NCBI GenBank assembly: GCA_005888925.1
Contig: VBCP01000276.1
Span: 1-6,770, forward strand
Length of the DNA stretch: 6,770 bases
Direction of reading: 5' to 3'
From: Betaproteobacteria bacterium
GTDB taxonomy: Bacteria > Pseudomonadota > Gammaproteobacteria > Burkholderiales > SG8-39
In this document: positions 6,337 through 6,770 of the stretch, piece after piece
Numbering within the stretch: the first letter of the stretch is position 1
Layout of the letters: each line of letters opens with the position of its first letter
Notes under the pieces: model-generated
Database searches by the model: none
Told to the model about the DNA's origin: nothing
Seen by the model: only the letters and a program-made list of their open reading frames with translations
Translations under genes and position numbers: made by a program

Positions 6337-6770
6337 CGCTCCTCGAAGTCCGGGATCTGCGCGTGTTCTACCGCCGGGTGGAGGGCCTGCACCGCGCCAG
6401 CCTGCGCGTCGAGGAAGGCAGCATCGTCACGGTCATCGGCCCGAACGGCGCCGGCAAGTCGACGCTGCTCGGCGCGGTGATGGGCCTGCTTCGCTGTACG
6501 GGGGAGGTGCGCTTCGCGGGCACGGCGCTGGGCAACGAGCCGGTCGAAAGCCGCGTGGCGCGCGGCCTGTGCCTCGTGCCGGAGCGCCGCGAGCTCTTCG
6601 GCGAGCTCACGGTCGAGGACAACCTGCTGCTCGGCGCCTTCCAGCGGGAGCGACGGCGCGTCGTTCTTCAAAAGGAGGTTGTGGACGTCTACAAGCGCTT
6701 TCCGCGACTCAATGAGCGCCGTGGGCAGCTCGCCGGCACGCTCTCGGGCGGCGAGCGGCAGATGCTGGCG
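6333..6770 (+). CDS. livF: LivF-type ATPase of the ABC importer, 5' part (runs off the window)
   Basis: The GTG at 6333 overlaps the LivG stop (GTGA) and is preceded by GGAGG at 6322-6326, six bases away, which fixes the start. The frame stays open for 146 codons to the last base. The protein starts TLLEVRDLRVFYRRVEGLH (LivF-like first strand and A-loop Tyr13). Walker A is GPNGAGKST (36-44), and the Q-loop region is LCLVPERRELFGELTVEDNLLLG, the LivF-specific 'PExRxLF' block. The ABC signature LSGGERQML (137-145) lies at the edge; Walker B and the H-loop lie beyond the window. It is the second ATPase of the importer and would pair with the LivG domain under the LivH/LivM permeases. Unlike the upstream importer genes, the visible part has no frame break or missing segment. 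Confidence 0.88.
   Translation, partial: MTLLEVRDLRVFYRRVEGLHRASLRVEEGSIVTVIGPNGAGKSTLLGAVMGLLRCTGEVRFAGTALGNEPVESRVARGLCLVPERRELFGELTVEDNLLLGAFQRERRRVVLQKEVVDVYKRFPRLNERRGQLAGTLSGGERQMLA

Overview
The window is about two-thirds G+C. It reads as a compact, entirely plus-strand stretch of a proteobacterial chromosome. The nearest fit is Burkholderiales-like Betaproteobacteria, judged from base composition, the ATGA/GTGA-overlapping gene style and a LivM-LivG fusion arrangement that I associate with that group. This placement is inference; no rRNA or marker gene is present.

Layout. Bases 1-520 hold the 3' part of a class I SAM-dependent methyltransferase gene. A 155-base intergenic region follows (521-675), with a candidate sigma70 promoter and a GC-rich hairpin that is either a terminator or a leader attenuator. 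Then comes one apparent transcription unit that runs off the right edge: an octopine/nopaline-dehydrogenase-family oxidoreductase (676-1731), a 3-hydroxyacyl-CoA-dehydrogenase-family oxidoreductase (1728-2618), and a branched-chain amino acid (Liv/HAAT) type ABC importer. The importer parts are a periplasmic binding protein (2639-3741), a LivH permease (3758-4676), a LivM permease apparently fused to a LivG ATPase (4673-6336), and the first 146 codons of a LivF ATPase (6333 to the end).

Together these look like an uptake-and-oxidation module. The importer would bring in a small amino-acid-like or amide/acid solute, and the two NAD(P)-dependent dehydrogenases would act on it or a downstream product. 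The substrate cannot be read from the sequence.

The striking feature is damage. Three importer genes (binding protein, LivH, LivM) change reading frame in the middle of a conserved domain, and at each site the family's usual intervening residues are also missing. The 3-hydroxyacyl-CoA dehydrogenase lacks, in frame, the segment that normally carries its catalytic His-x-x-Asn motif. LivH has a second, in-frame C-terminal gap, and the methyltransferase C-terminus is short. By contrast the octopine-type dehydrogenase, the LivG ATPase domain and the visible LivF part look intact. The cause is either real gene decay by many small deletions or, at least as likely, an assembly/sequencing artefact that dropped short stretches. 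I see no CRISPR array, tRNA, rRNA, insertion sequence or phage gene, and no convincing new biological system beyond the dehydrogenase-importer pairing.
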